Assembly (NCBI GenBank): GCA_938083195.1
Contig: CALKCK010000019.1
Span: 1-64,000, forward strand
Reading direction: 5' to 3'
Source: an uncultured Pirellulaceae bacterium
GTDB taxonomy: Bacteria > Planctomycetota > Planctomycetia > Pirellulales > Pirellulaceae
DNA: 64,000 bases
Part shown: piece after piece, positions 38,042-46,967 of the stretch
Position numbering within the stretch: the stretch's first letter is position 1
Layout of the letters: each line of letters begins with the position of its first letter
Program-made: the position numbers and the translations under genes
The notes under the pieces: model-generated
What the model was told of the DNA's origin: nothing
What the model saw: only the letters and a program-made list of their open reading frames with translations
Database searches by the model: none

Positions 38042-38672
38042 TGTGTCCCTTTGCAGTTTCCATGATCTCTCGAAGTTTCTTCAGTGCTCGCAGGTACCTC
38101 TTGCTCGCAGCAGATGGCTCGATCGCTAAAATTTCGGCAGTTTCAATGTTGGAAAGTTCCTCGAAATGTCGCAGGGCAATTACTTCCCGGTCCAGTTCAT
38201 TCATCTCAGCCAGGGTTTTTTCCAAAATTGAAATTTGTTCCGCACGTTCGATCAAGCGACTTGGTGAAGTCAGTTGGGCGACGATGTGGGCGGCCAAGGC
38301 CATGGATGTTTTACCTGAATCATTGGTTTGGCCGAGTTTGATTTCTTTGCGTATGTCTCTTTTTTCTGCTCCAAAATGATGGCGGTGAATTTCGTGTAGT
38401 TTTTGATTGACCTCTAATCGCAGCCAGACAAAAAAAGGCATGTCGTCTTTTTCAAGGAAGCTGTCAATTCGTTTGGCAGCGCGAACGTAGGTTTCCTGAA
38501 TCACATCCGACTCGGAGACCCGTCCGCTTAAGCGATAGTCAAGCCGAAAGTTAACGATTCGTTTCAAGCGATTTTGGACTATCGAAAAGTACTCAGCGAG
38601 AGCTTCTTCGCGATCCCGTCGGAGTGCCTCGACAATTTCATCGCGAATGGGTAACAGTTGTTCGTCGACCAT
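38031..38672 (-). CDS. ECF-type RNA polymerase sigma factor coupled to kinase
   Basis: About 213 residues. Sigma region 2 (RLSGRVSESDVIQETYVRAAKRID, then FFVWLRLEVNQKLHEIHRHHFG) and region 4 (LNELDREVIALRHFEELSNIE, then TAEILAIEPSAASKRYLRALKKL) are clear. Planctomycetes have many such factors next to Ser/Thr kinases, which probably regulate them by phosphorylation in place of an anti-sigma factor. The stop codon overlaps the kinase start by 11 bp. The frame opens at GTG 38687; ATG 38672 is chosen, with GAG seven bases ahead. Targets unknown. Confidence 0.88.
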   Translation of the reverse strand: MVDEQLLPIRDEIVEALRRDREEALAEYFSIVQNRLKRIVNFRLDYRLSGRVSESDVIQETYVRAAKRIDSFLEKDDMPFFVWLRLEVNQKLHEIHRHHFGAEKRDIRKEIKLGQTNDSGKTSMALAAHIVAQLTSPSRLIERAEQISILEKTLAEMNELDREVIALRHFEELSNIETAEILAIEPSAASKRYLRALKKLREIMETAKGHNDR

Positions 38673-38904
38673 AATTAACTCGATCACGTCCTATAAGTTT
38701 TGCACGCAAAGAACAGAGAGCAGGGACATCCCTAAGTAGCAATCTGCCAATTAATTCTATTGCTTTAAAACCGGCCCCGCCGTTTAGTTCTTAATTTATA
38801 TACATAAATGAAGAACTTTACTGTCTTTTGTCCTGTTTGTTCGCGTGTTCAAGATAGAGATGATGGATTGAAGAAACAATAATCTAAACGAGTGAGATAT
38901 TGCA

Positions 38905-39651
38905 ATGAAAAACATATTCTTGGTATTTGGGTTGATCTTGAGTGTTACTTTGGGTGCATCCGAATTGTTCGCTCAATCCAATGGTCGAAAAAAACGCGAT
39001 GCAAAAAAACCTCCTTCTACCAAGGTAGAATCGAAGCGTTCGCGAAAATCTGCGGACGATTCCAGGGGTAAAAAAGAACGTGGTTCGGAGATGCACTCGA
39101 AATCAAAGCGGGGTGGGGATGGAGGCCGTAGCGATCGTGAGTCTCGAGATAAAAACGCAGATGTCCCTCCTCGGTCGATGGAGAGAATGCGGCAACATTC
39201 TAATTCACGAGTCGATCAAAAAGGGGTGGGTCGTGATCATGGTGGCCAGCATCGCCGTGGTCATTCTGAATGGGACCGTCGTGGCGACCGTCCATCAACT
39301 GGGCATCGCGGCCACGAAAGAAGTGCACGTGGTGAGGATCGCGAACGACCTTCAGCGAGTCGCCGAGATGCTCAGCGACGCAGAGGCAGTGGTGACTTTT
39401 CTCGTGAGATGCGATCGGGGAATTCCGATCATGACCGGAAGCATGGGGTAGAGCGATCTCGGTCAGAGGATAGTCGGCGGGGGCGTGGAGGTCGTTCTCA
39501 GGAAATGGATCGCGGGCCTCAAAGTCAACGTGGTGGAAGAGATCTAAAGTCTTCTCGTAATTCACCGCGCGGCTCAAGTGACGTGAGGCGAGGAAAACCA
39601 GAAGCGAAACATCGTGGCACACGTGACGAAAAGCCCCGGGGTAGGAAATAA
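38905..39651 (+). CDS. Secreted Arg/Ser/Gly/Asp-rich low-complexity protein
   Basis: 248 residues. A good signal peptide (1-24, LVFGLILSVTLGASELFAQ) is followed by an almost purely hydrophilic chain of Arg, Lys, Ser, Gly, Asp, Glu and His, with no hydrophobic core, so it is expected to be disordered. Short RSRSED, DRESRDK and GRGGRSQ-like runs resemble RS-domain composition. Codon usage and the intact frame argue for a real gene. It precedes the cytochrome-like/DUF1501 pair by 114 bp on the same strand. It could bind polyanionic polysaccharide or metal outside the cell; this is speculation from charge. Confidence 0.65.
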   Translation: MKNIFLVFGLILSVTLGASELFAQSNGRKKRDAKKPPSTKVESKRSRKSADDSRGKKERGSEMHSKSKRGGDGGRSDRESRDKNADVPPRSMERMRQHSNSRVDQKGVGRDHGGQHRRGHSEWDRRGDRPSTGHRGHERSARGEDRERPSASRRDAQRRRGSGDFSREMRSGNSDHDRKHGVERSRSEDSRRGRGGRSQEMDRGPQSQRGGRDLKSSRNSPRGSSDVRRGKPEAKHRGTRDEKPRGRK

Positions 39652-39765
39652 ACGGATGCTCGAGATTTTTGGTGCAAACGATGGCTAGAGAGACGTTAGG
39701 ATTGTGGGTATAGATTGGTTGTGACAGATCGATCAGCCAGTGGCGGGGTTTCTAAGGGAGATGAA

Positions 39766-42396
39766 ATGATCATTCAAAAAAAACAGGTCGCTAAATTGCT
39801 GATCCTCTTGCTGATTGCCACGGGGCTTTCGCAGACTCTGGAGGCTCAGGAGATGGAGGCGCAGTCCGAACCGTTGACTGCTGACCAAACGAAATTTTTT
39901 GAAACAAAGATCCGTCCTGTTCTGGTGCGTGAATGTTACAGCTGCCATTCAACGCGGAGTCAAGTCAAAGGTGGGCTGTGGCTAGATACGAAACTAGGGG
40001 TGTTGAGCGGCGGTGACTCTGGGCCGGCGATTGTCCCAGGAGATCTTGACGAAAGTTTGCTTTGGAGTGCAATTAATCATATTGATTATAAAATGCCACC
40101 GCGAAAAAAATTATCGGATGAGATTATTTCTGATTTCCGTAAGTGGATAGAGATGGGTGCGCCCGACCCTCGCGTGCTCAAAGAGAGTAAAGTCAACACC
40201 AAGATCACTCAAGAAGAGATTGAGAAAGGACGTCAGTTTTGGGCCTTTCAAAAGCCGATTTCTTACTCCCCGCCTGCAGTAGAGAGTCTGGAATGGCCAA
40301 TTTCGGATATTGATCGTTTTGTTTTGCACGAACTAGAGCAGCATAATTTAGCTCCCTCCCAGGATGCTGAAGCGACGATGTTTTTGCGGCGATTGTCTTT
40401 TGACCTAATCGGTTTGCCTCCAACCCCCGAACAGATTCAATGGCTTGAAAAACGTTGGGACCAAGATCGTGAGCAGGCGATCTTACACATTGTAGATTCG
40501 TTGTTGGCGAAGGATGAATTTGGTGAGCGTTGGGGGCGGCATTGGCTTGATGTCGCTAGGTTTGCCGAGTCGACCGGGAAGGAATTAAATCTTACCTATC
40601 CTCAAGCGTGGCGCTATCGCGATTACGTGATTGATGCTTTCAATTCTGACAAGCCTTACAATGAATTTATTGAACAACAGATTGCCGGTGATCTCTTGCC
40701 AGTCAAGACTGACCAGCAATGGTCTGAAAATCTTGTTGCGACGGGATTCTTGGCGATCGGTCCGAAGACACTAACCGAACAAAATAGCCGGCAGTTCAAT
40801 CATGATTTAATTGATGAACAGATAGATGTCGCCACTCGCGTGATTCTTGGCGTATCGGTTGCCTGCGCTCGCTGCCATGATCATAAGTTTGATCCAATTC
40901 CTCAGGCTGATTATTACGCGATGGCAGGGATCTTTAATAGTACAACGACGCATTACGGGACGATTGATACATTGCAGAATCGTCATCCCAGTAATTTACT
41001 GGTCCTGCCGACTGACGATTTGAATCCATTTGACAAGCGAATCTCGACGAATCAGCTTGCTGAATTGAAGTCCCAGCTTTCCGAAAAACAAAGGGAATTA
41101 CGAGAAGCTCAGTTTGCCAGGAGGGCTCAGCGTCAAGGTGATACTTCGAGTAATGCACAGGTCAACGTGCGAAATATCGCTAGGCTTTCTTCGATAGTTG
41201 GAGGGTTGAGAGCTAAAATTCAGCAATACGATGAGAAGGGAAACCCGTATACCTATTTCATGGGAGTTCAGGCAAAGTCGCGGCCTGAAAACGCGCGTCT
41301 GCTTGTGCGGGGAGAATTTGACAAGCCCGCTCAGGAGGTCAAGCGAGGCTTCCCACAGGTGTTGCTCCAAGGGCCGACCTCGATTCCTGCCAAAGCTTCT
41401 GGACGTCTAGAGTTAGGGAGATGGATGGCAAGTGATGACAACCCGCTCAGTGCTCGGGTGATGGTCAATCGTGTTTGGCAGCATATGTTCGGTAATGGGA
41501 TTGTTAGGTCGCCAGAGAACTTTGGGGCGACGGGGCAAGCTCCGACACACCCCGAATTGCTGGATTACTTGGCTCGTGATTTTCAAAATAATGATTGGAG
41601 CGTCAAGACGCTGATTAGAAAAATTGCGACATCGAGAATCTATCGATCTGATTCTGGATTCAGTGCAGCAAGTTTCGAAGCTGATCCAGAAAATCAATTC
41701 ATTTGGAGAATGGAACCACGGCGTTTGGAGGCGGAGGTTTTACGAGATTCAATTTTGAGAATTAGCGGCGAGCTAGATCCTGATCGACCTCGGGGTTCTT
41801 TAGTTGCAGAAATAGGAACGGCCTTGGTTAGAGACGGTGTTTTAATATCAACCACGGGTTCATCCAATCCGGACGTAAAAACAGGTCTTCCAAGTCGCGG
41901 TTCAGGTGGGCGTTCTCGAATGAACCGTCAGGGGGGCATGCAAGAATCAACGTCGCAGACGTCAACGTCGATGGCGAAAATTGACCAACCGGTGCTTTAC
42001 CGGAGTGTTTATTTACCCGTGATTCGAGATAACGTAACGCGGTCGATGGAGGTATTTGATTTCGCTGAATCGAGCATGGTAATCGGGGTCCGGGAGACTT
42101 CAAACACTCCCGATCAAGGACTCTATTTTTTGAATAATCAATTTGTGATTCAGCAAGCAGACAAGATGGCGGCTCGTTTGATCAAAGAAAAAAGTCAGGT
42201 CAAGGACCAGATCAAGTTGGCATTTTTACTTGCCTTTGGGCGACGGGCCAATAGCACTGAGTTGCGTGCGGCAGAGTCGTTTTATCGTAATTTCGAAACA
42301 AGTCGTGCTCGATTTAGTCCGTCGTCGAACGTGCAAAAATTAAGTGCCTTGTGTCAAGGTATTTTAGCATCGGCTGAGTTTCGTTTTGTAAATTAA
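39766..42396 (+). CDS. Planctomycete cytochrome-like protein (PSCyt1/DUF1549/DUF1553)
   Basis: 876 residues, the shortest of the three paralogues. Signal peptide 1-28 (LLILLLIATGLSQTLEAQ). PSCyt1 carries CYSCH at 57-61, followed by KMPPRKKLSDE. DUF1549 has FLRRLSFDLIGLPPTPEQ, HWLDVARFAESTGKE and a second CxxCH in ACARCHDHKFDPIP. DUF1553 has NRVWQHMFGNGIVRSPENFG and TSNTPDQGLYFLNNQF. The long middle insert present in the other two copies is missing, replaced by a coiled-coil-like stretch (about 425-480). ATG 39766 has GGAG six bases upstream; the frame itself opens at 39715. Paired with the DUF1501 gene 51 bp downstream. Confidence 0.88.
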   Translation: MIIQKKQVAKLLILLLIATGLSQTLEAQEMEAQSEPLTADQTKFFETKIRPVLVRECYSCHSTRSQVKGGLWLDTKLGVLSGGDSGPAIVPGDLDESLLWSAINHIDYKMPPRKKLSDEIISDFRKWIEMGAPDPRVLKESKVNTKITQEEIEKGRQFWAFQKPISYSPPAVESLEWPISDIDRFVLHELEQHNLAPSQDAEATMFLRRLSFDLIGLPPTPEQIQWLEKRWDQDREQAILHIVDSLLAKDEFGERWGRHWLDVARFAESTGKELNLTYPQAWRYRDYVIDAFNSDKPYNEFIEQQIAGDLLPVKTDQQWSENLVATGFLAIGPKTLTEQNSRQFNHDLIDEQIDVATRVILGVSVACARCHDHKFDPIPQADYYAMAGIFNSTTTHYGTIDTLQNRHPSNLLVLPTDDLNPFDKRISTNQLAELKSQLSEKQRELREAQFARRAQRQGDTSSNAQVNVRNIARLSSIVGGLRAKIQQYDEKGNPYTYFMGVQAKSRPENARLLVRGEFDKPAQEVKRGFPQVLLQGPTSIPAKASGRLELGRWMASDDNPLSARVMVNRVWQHMFGNGIVRSPENFGATGQAPTHPELLDYLARDFQNNDWSVKTLIRKIATSRIYRSDSGFSAASFEADPENQFIWRMEPRRLEAEVLRDSILRISGELDPDRPRGSLVAEIGTALVRDGVLISTTGSSNPDVKTGLPSRGSGGRSRMNRQGGMQESTSQTSTSMAKIDQPVLYRSVYLPVIRDNVTRSMEVFDFAESSMVIGVRETSNTPDQGLYFLNNQFVIQQADKMAARLIKEKSQVKDQIKLAFLLAFGRRANSTELRAAESFYRNFETSRARFSPSSNVQKLSALCQGILASAEFRFVN

Positions 42397-42447
42397 GACG
42401 ATTTTATTTTTCACTCAGTTGAGTTGATATCAGAAAAAGGAGAGACG

Positions 42448-43863
42448 ATGATGAATGCAGAAATCAATCCTTCGCAGTTCCCATCAAGACGCGCATTGTT
42501 GAAAACAATTTCGTCTGGATTTGGATTTCTCGCCTTTTCGTCGCTAGCGACTTTAGCTAAGGCGCGTGATGACAAGGGAGGGAATAACAACCCGCTTGCC
42601 TCAAAAGATCCACACTTTCCAGCCAAAGCGAAGCGAGTGATTTTTCTTTGCATGCGGGGTGGGCCGTCCCATGTCGATACCTTTGACTATAAACCTGAGT
42701 TGATCAAGAACCACGGAAAAACGGGGAAATTTCGAGGTTCGATTCTGAAATCTCCCTGGGATTTTCCTGCCTGCGGCGAGAGTGGTCTACGGATTTCCGA
42801 GTTGTTTCCAACGCTTGGTCAGCAGGCGGATAAACTCTGTCTGCTCAGGGGGATGAACACTGACCTTCCAGTGCATCCACGAGCATTGACTCAAATGCAC
42901 ACGGGCAATGCTCAATTTGTGCGACCTTCGCTAGGCGCTTGGACGCTGTATGGTCTGGGAACGGAAAATGACAGTATGCCTGGGTTTGTTTCAGTCAATC
43001 CTGGCGCTGGAAACGCACAGACTTATGGCAGTTCATTTCTTCCTGCTATTTATCAAGGCACTAAGTTAAGTGGCTCTCGGGGTGGTGGAAGGATGCGAGG
43101 TCAGAGTGCGAATGCAGGTGGCGGCATTCCTGATATTGCTAACCCCCGTCTGAACACCCGTCAACAACGGCAGCAGCTTGAGTTTATTCAAAAGTTAAAC
43201 CAAGAAAAACTCCGTCGCGAAAAAGAGCATCCGGGGGTAGAGGGAGTGATCGAATCCTATGAGCTCGCATTTCGTATGCAAGCTGAGATGCCAGATCTAC
43301 TGGATTTATCAAAAGAAGATCAGAAAACGCTTGATCTGTATGGGATTGGTCAGGGCGAAACCGATAAATTTGGAAAGCAGTGTTTACTTGCTCGACGAAT
43401 GTCCGAGTCGGGTGTGCGATTTATTGAAATCTCACACGATAATTGGGATACGCATTTTAATATGACAACGCGATTACCTCAGCTTTGTAATCAAATTGAC
43501 AAACCAATCGCAGGGCTACTCGAAGACCTTCAGCGTCGTGGATTACTTGATGAAACGCTAGTAATTTGGGCTGGCGAATTTGGACGGACTCCCTACGCCC
43601 AAGGGGGAGATGGGCGAGATCATAACAACAAGGGGTACACAACCTGGATGGCTGGCGGAGGTGTGAAAGGTGGATTTAGCTACGGAGGAACCGATGAGCT
43701 AGGGGCGGTCGCCGTGGATGGGAAGTGCCACATTCACGATTGGCATGCTACCATTTTGCACCTGTTGGGTCTCAATCATGCAGAACTTACGTATCGTTAT
43801 GCCGGACGAGACTTTCGATTGACGGATGTTTACGGCAACGTCATGAAAGACATTATTGCGTAG
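42448..43863 (+). CDS. DUF1501 protein, Tat-exported
   Basis: About 471 residues. The N-terminus SRRALLKTISSGFGFLAFSSL is a Tat-like signal. Family segments: RVIFLCMRGGPSHVDTFDYKP, DNWDTHFNMTT, ETLVIWAGEFGRTPYAQG, GRDHNNKGYTTWMAGGG, and the ELTYRYAGRDFRLTDVYG tail. It contains a Gly/Arg-rich insert (GSRGGGRMRGQSANAGGG) absent from the other two copies. Start ATG 42448 (or the adjacent ATG 42451) follows AAAAGGAGAG. Cotranscribed with the cytochrome-like gene. Function unknown. Confidence 0.88.
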   Translation: MMNAEINPSQFPSRRALLKTISSGFGFLAFSSLATLAKARDDKGGNNNPLASKDPHFPAKAKRVIFLCMRGGPSHVDTFDYKPELIKNHGKTGKFRGSILKSPWDFPACGESGLRISELFPTLGQQADKLCLLRGMNTDLPVHPRALTQMHTGNAQFVRPSLGAWTLYGLGTENDSMPGFVSVNPGAGNAQTYGSSFLPAIYQGTKLSGSRGGGRMRGQSANAGGGIPDIANPRLNTRQQRQQLEFIQKLNQEKLRREKEHPGVEGVIESYELAFRMQAEMPDLLDLSKEDQKTLDLYGIGQGETDKFGKQCLLARRMSESGVRFIEISHDNWDTHFNMTTRLPQLCNQIDKPIAGLLEDLQRRGLLDETLVIWAGEFGRTPYAQGGDGRDHNNKGYTTWMAGGGVKGGFSYGGTDELGAVAVDGKCHIHDWHATILHLLGLNHAELTYRYAGRDFRLTDVYGNVMKDIIA

Positions 43864-44010
43864 AGTGCTGCGTTTTCGAAAGAATTGAATCGATCGAGTG
43901 GATAGCTAGGGATTCTTGGAAATTCTTTTTCCGAATCGAATCCTAGTTGAGCGTTAATCCTCTTGATTAAGATTTCTATAACTCGCATTTTCATATCGAG
44001 TTTATTGGCG

Positions 44011-44265
44011 TCAGGGGCTGATCGAAAAACAGTTCCATCGCTCGATTCCTGAAGCACTGATTTGGTGAGCTAGTAATTTTTCAAAAGGAGATTGCTGGGC
44101 AATTTCCTCGATGAAGGGGAATCGGCCTCTTTCGAGATCTGATGATTTTTGTCTTTCGGCACGAGCTTGCATAAAGAGAAACAAAAATATCACCACTGCG
44201 GCGGTCTCCAGTAGAAAAGCTCCGAAGAAATTAGTTATTCGTCTTGGCTTGGATCGACGTGACAT
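44011..44265 (-). CDS. Small single-pass membrane protein, unknown
   Basis: 84 residues. A basic N-terminus (SRRSKPRRITNFFG) leads into one membrane helix (FLLETAAVVIFLFLFMQAR, about 17-36), followed by a charged tail, giving an N-in, tail-out protein. ATG 44265 has AGGA six bases upstream (AAAGGAATGTTGATG), which supports translation; the frame opens one ATG earlier at 44271. It lies between the DUF1501 gene (convergent) and the helicase gene (divergent). No family recognised. Confidence 0.5.
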   Translation of the reverse strand: MSRRSKPRRITNFFGAFLLETAAVVIFLFLFMQARAERQKSSDLERGRFPFIEEIAQQSPFEKLLAHQISASGIERWNCFSISP

Positions 44266-44507
44266 CAACATTCCTTTCCGATCGGTTTTAAAAAATATTT
44301 CCTGATCAGAAGCAATCAGGTACCAATGGTTGACTTAAGCAAAAGAAATGCCAATTGGGCCAGATTGAGAGATGGTTGCCGTCATTTATCGATTGAATAA
44401 ATAATACTCCTGAAAATTTGGAGTCAAATCCGACAGCAGTTGCAAGTGCTGGCAAGGTCGTAACAATCAATTGTTATTGTTGCCGCAATCAATTTGATAA
44501 CAGACTG

Positions 44508-46967
44508 ATGTCAGTGGAGCCCGCTATTTCAACGGATGAATTACAAAACCGTCGCGACGAAATTGCCGAATTGTATTTCGATCAATTGGTATTTGAGCCT
44601 TATCCGGTACAGGAAGAGGCGCTGCTGTCGTGGTTCACGTCCGATCAGGGGGTGCTTGTTTGTGCGCCCACGGGCACTGGGAAAACACTGATTGCTGAGG
44701 CTGCCCTCTACGAAGCACTCAAGCTTGGTAAAACGGCCTACTATACAACTCCATTGATTGCGTTGACGGATCAGAAATTCCGCGATATTCAAAAAACGGT
44801 TGTGGAGTGGGGGTTTTCAGCGGACGAAGTTGGGTTGGTGACGGGGAATCGTAAGGTAAATCCGAATGCGAGAATCCAGGTTGTCGTGGCTGAGATATTG
44901 CTGAACCGTTTATTGCACCCGGAGGCATTTGATTTTGAAAATGTCTGGGCGGTCGTGATGGATGAGTTCCACAGTTTCAATGACCCCGAGCGGGGGATTG
45001 TCTGGGAGTTTGGATTGGGTTTGCTGCCGCCGCATATCAAGACGCTTTTACTGTCAGCGACTGTTGGGAATTCTCGAGAGTTTGCGATGTGGTTGAATCG
45101 GGTGCATGGCCGAAATTTAAAATTAGTTGAGAGTAGTGATCGAAAAGTCCCATTGTCCTACCATTGGATAGAGGACAAGATCCTTCCAGATCAAATCGAA
45201 GAGATGTTCCAAGGCCAGGAGGATGCACGTTACACGCCGCTGTTATTGTTTTGTTTTAATCGTGAACAATGTTGGAATGTTGCGGAAACGCTTAAGGGAA
45301 AGAAGTGCGTCGATCAGGAACAGCGAAAATTGCTAAGTGATCGATTGAGTCAGTACGATTGGTCACAGGGTGTCGGTCCTAAATTGAAGCAAATTCTGGT
45401 GCGGGGCATTGGCGTGCATCACGCGGGTGTTCTTCCGAGGTATCGCAAAATTGTCGAAGAGCTATTTCAAGAAAAATTGCTTAGTGTTTGTGTGTGTACC
45501 GAGACGCTTGCGGCGGGCATCAATTTGCCCGCGCGGAGTGTTGTGTTGCCAACCTTGATCAAAGGGCCTCGTGGTAAAATGAAGTTGATCGAGCCAAGCT
45601 CGGTGCACCAAATGTTTGGCAGGGCAGGGCGACCGCAATTTGACGACCGCGGATATGTATTTGCATTGCCTCATGAAGACGATGTGAAAATTCTAAAATG
45701 GAAAGAAAAGTACGATCAAATCCCGGAAGACACCAAAGATGTTGGTTTGCGAAAGGCGAAAAAGGCACTGAAAAAGAAGCAGCCTAAACGACGTGAGGGT
45801 CAGCAGTATTGGTCGGAACAGCAATTTCAACAGTTAATTACTGCCCCCTCCGCAGATTTGGCGAGTCGTGGTCCGCTGCCATGGCGATTGTTGGTTTACA
45901 TGCTTGATGCTTCCCCGGATGTTAGCCAAATTCGCAAATTGGTAGCTGGTCGATTACTGGCCCCTAAAGAACAGATTTCCGCGCAAAAACGACTGAATCA
46001 ACAATTGGTTACTTTGTGGCGGGGCGGTTATTTAACGCTGGATCCCAAACCTCCACTGGCGGAATTAGACGAAGGGAAATCGGTCGAAGCGGATGCTACA
46101 GATGAAACAGAGGCGGTGGTGGAGTCTGCGTCGTCAATGACTCTCGATTTAGGGCAGCGCCGATCAACGCCTGAACCAGAACTGGTTGAGGAGCCTCGCA
46201 AGAAAAATCGAGAGGTTTCTGATGCTGATTCGGATGAATCAACTTATCAACCGGATACTGCGACTCCCACCGAGAAGATGGCTGACCTCTTAAAACTGCG
46301 AGGTGTGCATCCGCTGTATGCTCTGTTTTTAATGAATCATTTAGGAATTGCGGATACGAATGAGCGCATAATGGCATTCGAAAGTATTCTGCAGCTTTCC
46401 CGATCATTGGGGAGAGCGATTTGGATTCCGCGTCCTGACGTCTTGCCTCCGGGGCCACTGGCAACCACGCGTCTCGATTCGCAACTGCTAAAACTGGGGT
46501 TGGCGACGGCGGAAGAATTAGGAGGTCGGGAAAAAGACGAAGACGAAGATAAAAAACGAGGCTGGTATGACGAAGACGATTACGTCCCCGTTTTAAGCTT
46601 GCCGCATAAGCTCCAGCGTTTATTTCAGCATGATTTTCCCGGTGTCCACGACGTCAGAATCACACCGGTCTGGGTGGTGGGAGAGTTGCTGCAGTACGGA
46701 ACGGATTTTAATAAATATATCACCAGCCATAAGTTGCAAAAGCAAGAGGGCGTTGTGTTTCGCCATCTGCTTCGATTTATTCTACTGATCGATGAAATGG
46801 CTGAGTTGTGTCCAGCGGATGTTGAGCATGAGGTCTGGCGCGAAGATCTATTTGCGGTTGCGGATCAATTGGAAGAAATTTGCCGACTTGCAGATCCCTA
46901 CAGTACCGATCAATGGCTCGCTGAAACAAGAGAAGACACGGGGAAATCGAAAGAACCAAATTCATGA
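44508..46967 (+). CDS. Ski2-like DExH superfamily 2 helicase
   Basis: About 819 residues. Motif order: a Q-like YPVQEEALLSWF, Walker A CAPTGTGKTLIAEAALYEA, TPLIALTDQKF, DEFH in VVMDEFHSFND, SAT in LLLSATVGNS, GIGVHHAGVLPRYRKIVEELF, then CTETLAAGINLPA and the QMFGRAGRPQFDDRG motif VI. These are hallmarks of Ski2/Mtr4-type helicases, which unwind RNA or DNA for degradation or repair. A disordered acidic linker lies at about 525-590. The frame opens at TTG 44418, adding a 30-residue stretch with CYCC; ATG 44508 just before the conserved start is preferred, though neither has a clear ribosome binding site. Overlaps the next gene by 4 bp. Confidence 0.87.
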   Translation: MSVEPAISTDELQNRRDEIAELYFDQLVFEPYPVQEEALLSWFTSDQGVLVCAPTGTGKTLIAEAALYEALKLGKTAYYTTPLIALTDQKFRDIQKTVVEWGFSADEVGLVTGNRKVNPNARIQVVVAEILLNRLLHPEAFDFENVWAVVMDEFHSFNDPERGIVWEFGLGLLPPHIKTLLLSATVGNSREFAMWLNRVHGRNLKLVESSDRKVPLSYHWIEDKILPDQIEEMFQGQEDARYTPLLLFCFNREQCWNVAETLKGKKCVDQEQRKLLSDRLSQYDWSQGVGPKLKQILVRGIGVHHAGVLPRYRKIVEELFQEKLLSVCVCTETLAAGINLPARSVVLPTLIKGPRGKMKLIEPSSVHQMFGRAGRPQFDDRGYVFALPHEDDVKILKWKEKYDQIPEDTKDVGLRKAKKALKKKQPKRREGQQYWSEQQFQQLITAPSADLASRGPLPWRLLVYMLDASPDVSQIRKLVAGRLLAPKEQISAQKRLNQQLVTLWRGGYLTLDPKPPLAELDEGKSVEADATDETEAVVESASSMTLDLGQRRSTPEPELVEEPRKKNREVSDADSDESTYQPDTATPTEKMADLLKLRGVHPLYALFLMNHLGIADTNERIMAFESILQLSRSLGRAIWIPRPDVLPPGPLATTRLDSQLLKLGLATAEELGGREKDEDEDKKRGWYDEDDYVPVLSLPHKLQRLFQHDFPGVHDVRITPVWVVGELLQYGTDFNKYITSHKLQKQEGVVFRHLLRFILLIDEMAELCPADVEHEVWREDLFAVADQLEEICRLADPYSTDQWLAETREDTGKSKEPNS

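Noticed and set aside
44418-44507. N-terminal extension of the Ski2-like helicase with CYCC, as a zinc ribbon
   Set aside because: Only three Cys in a short stretch, TTG start without ribosome binding site; the conserved protein starts near ATG 44508.
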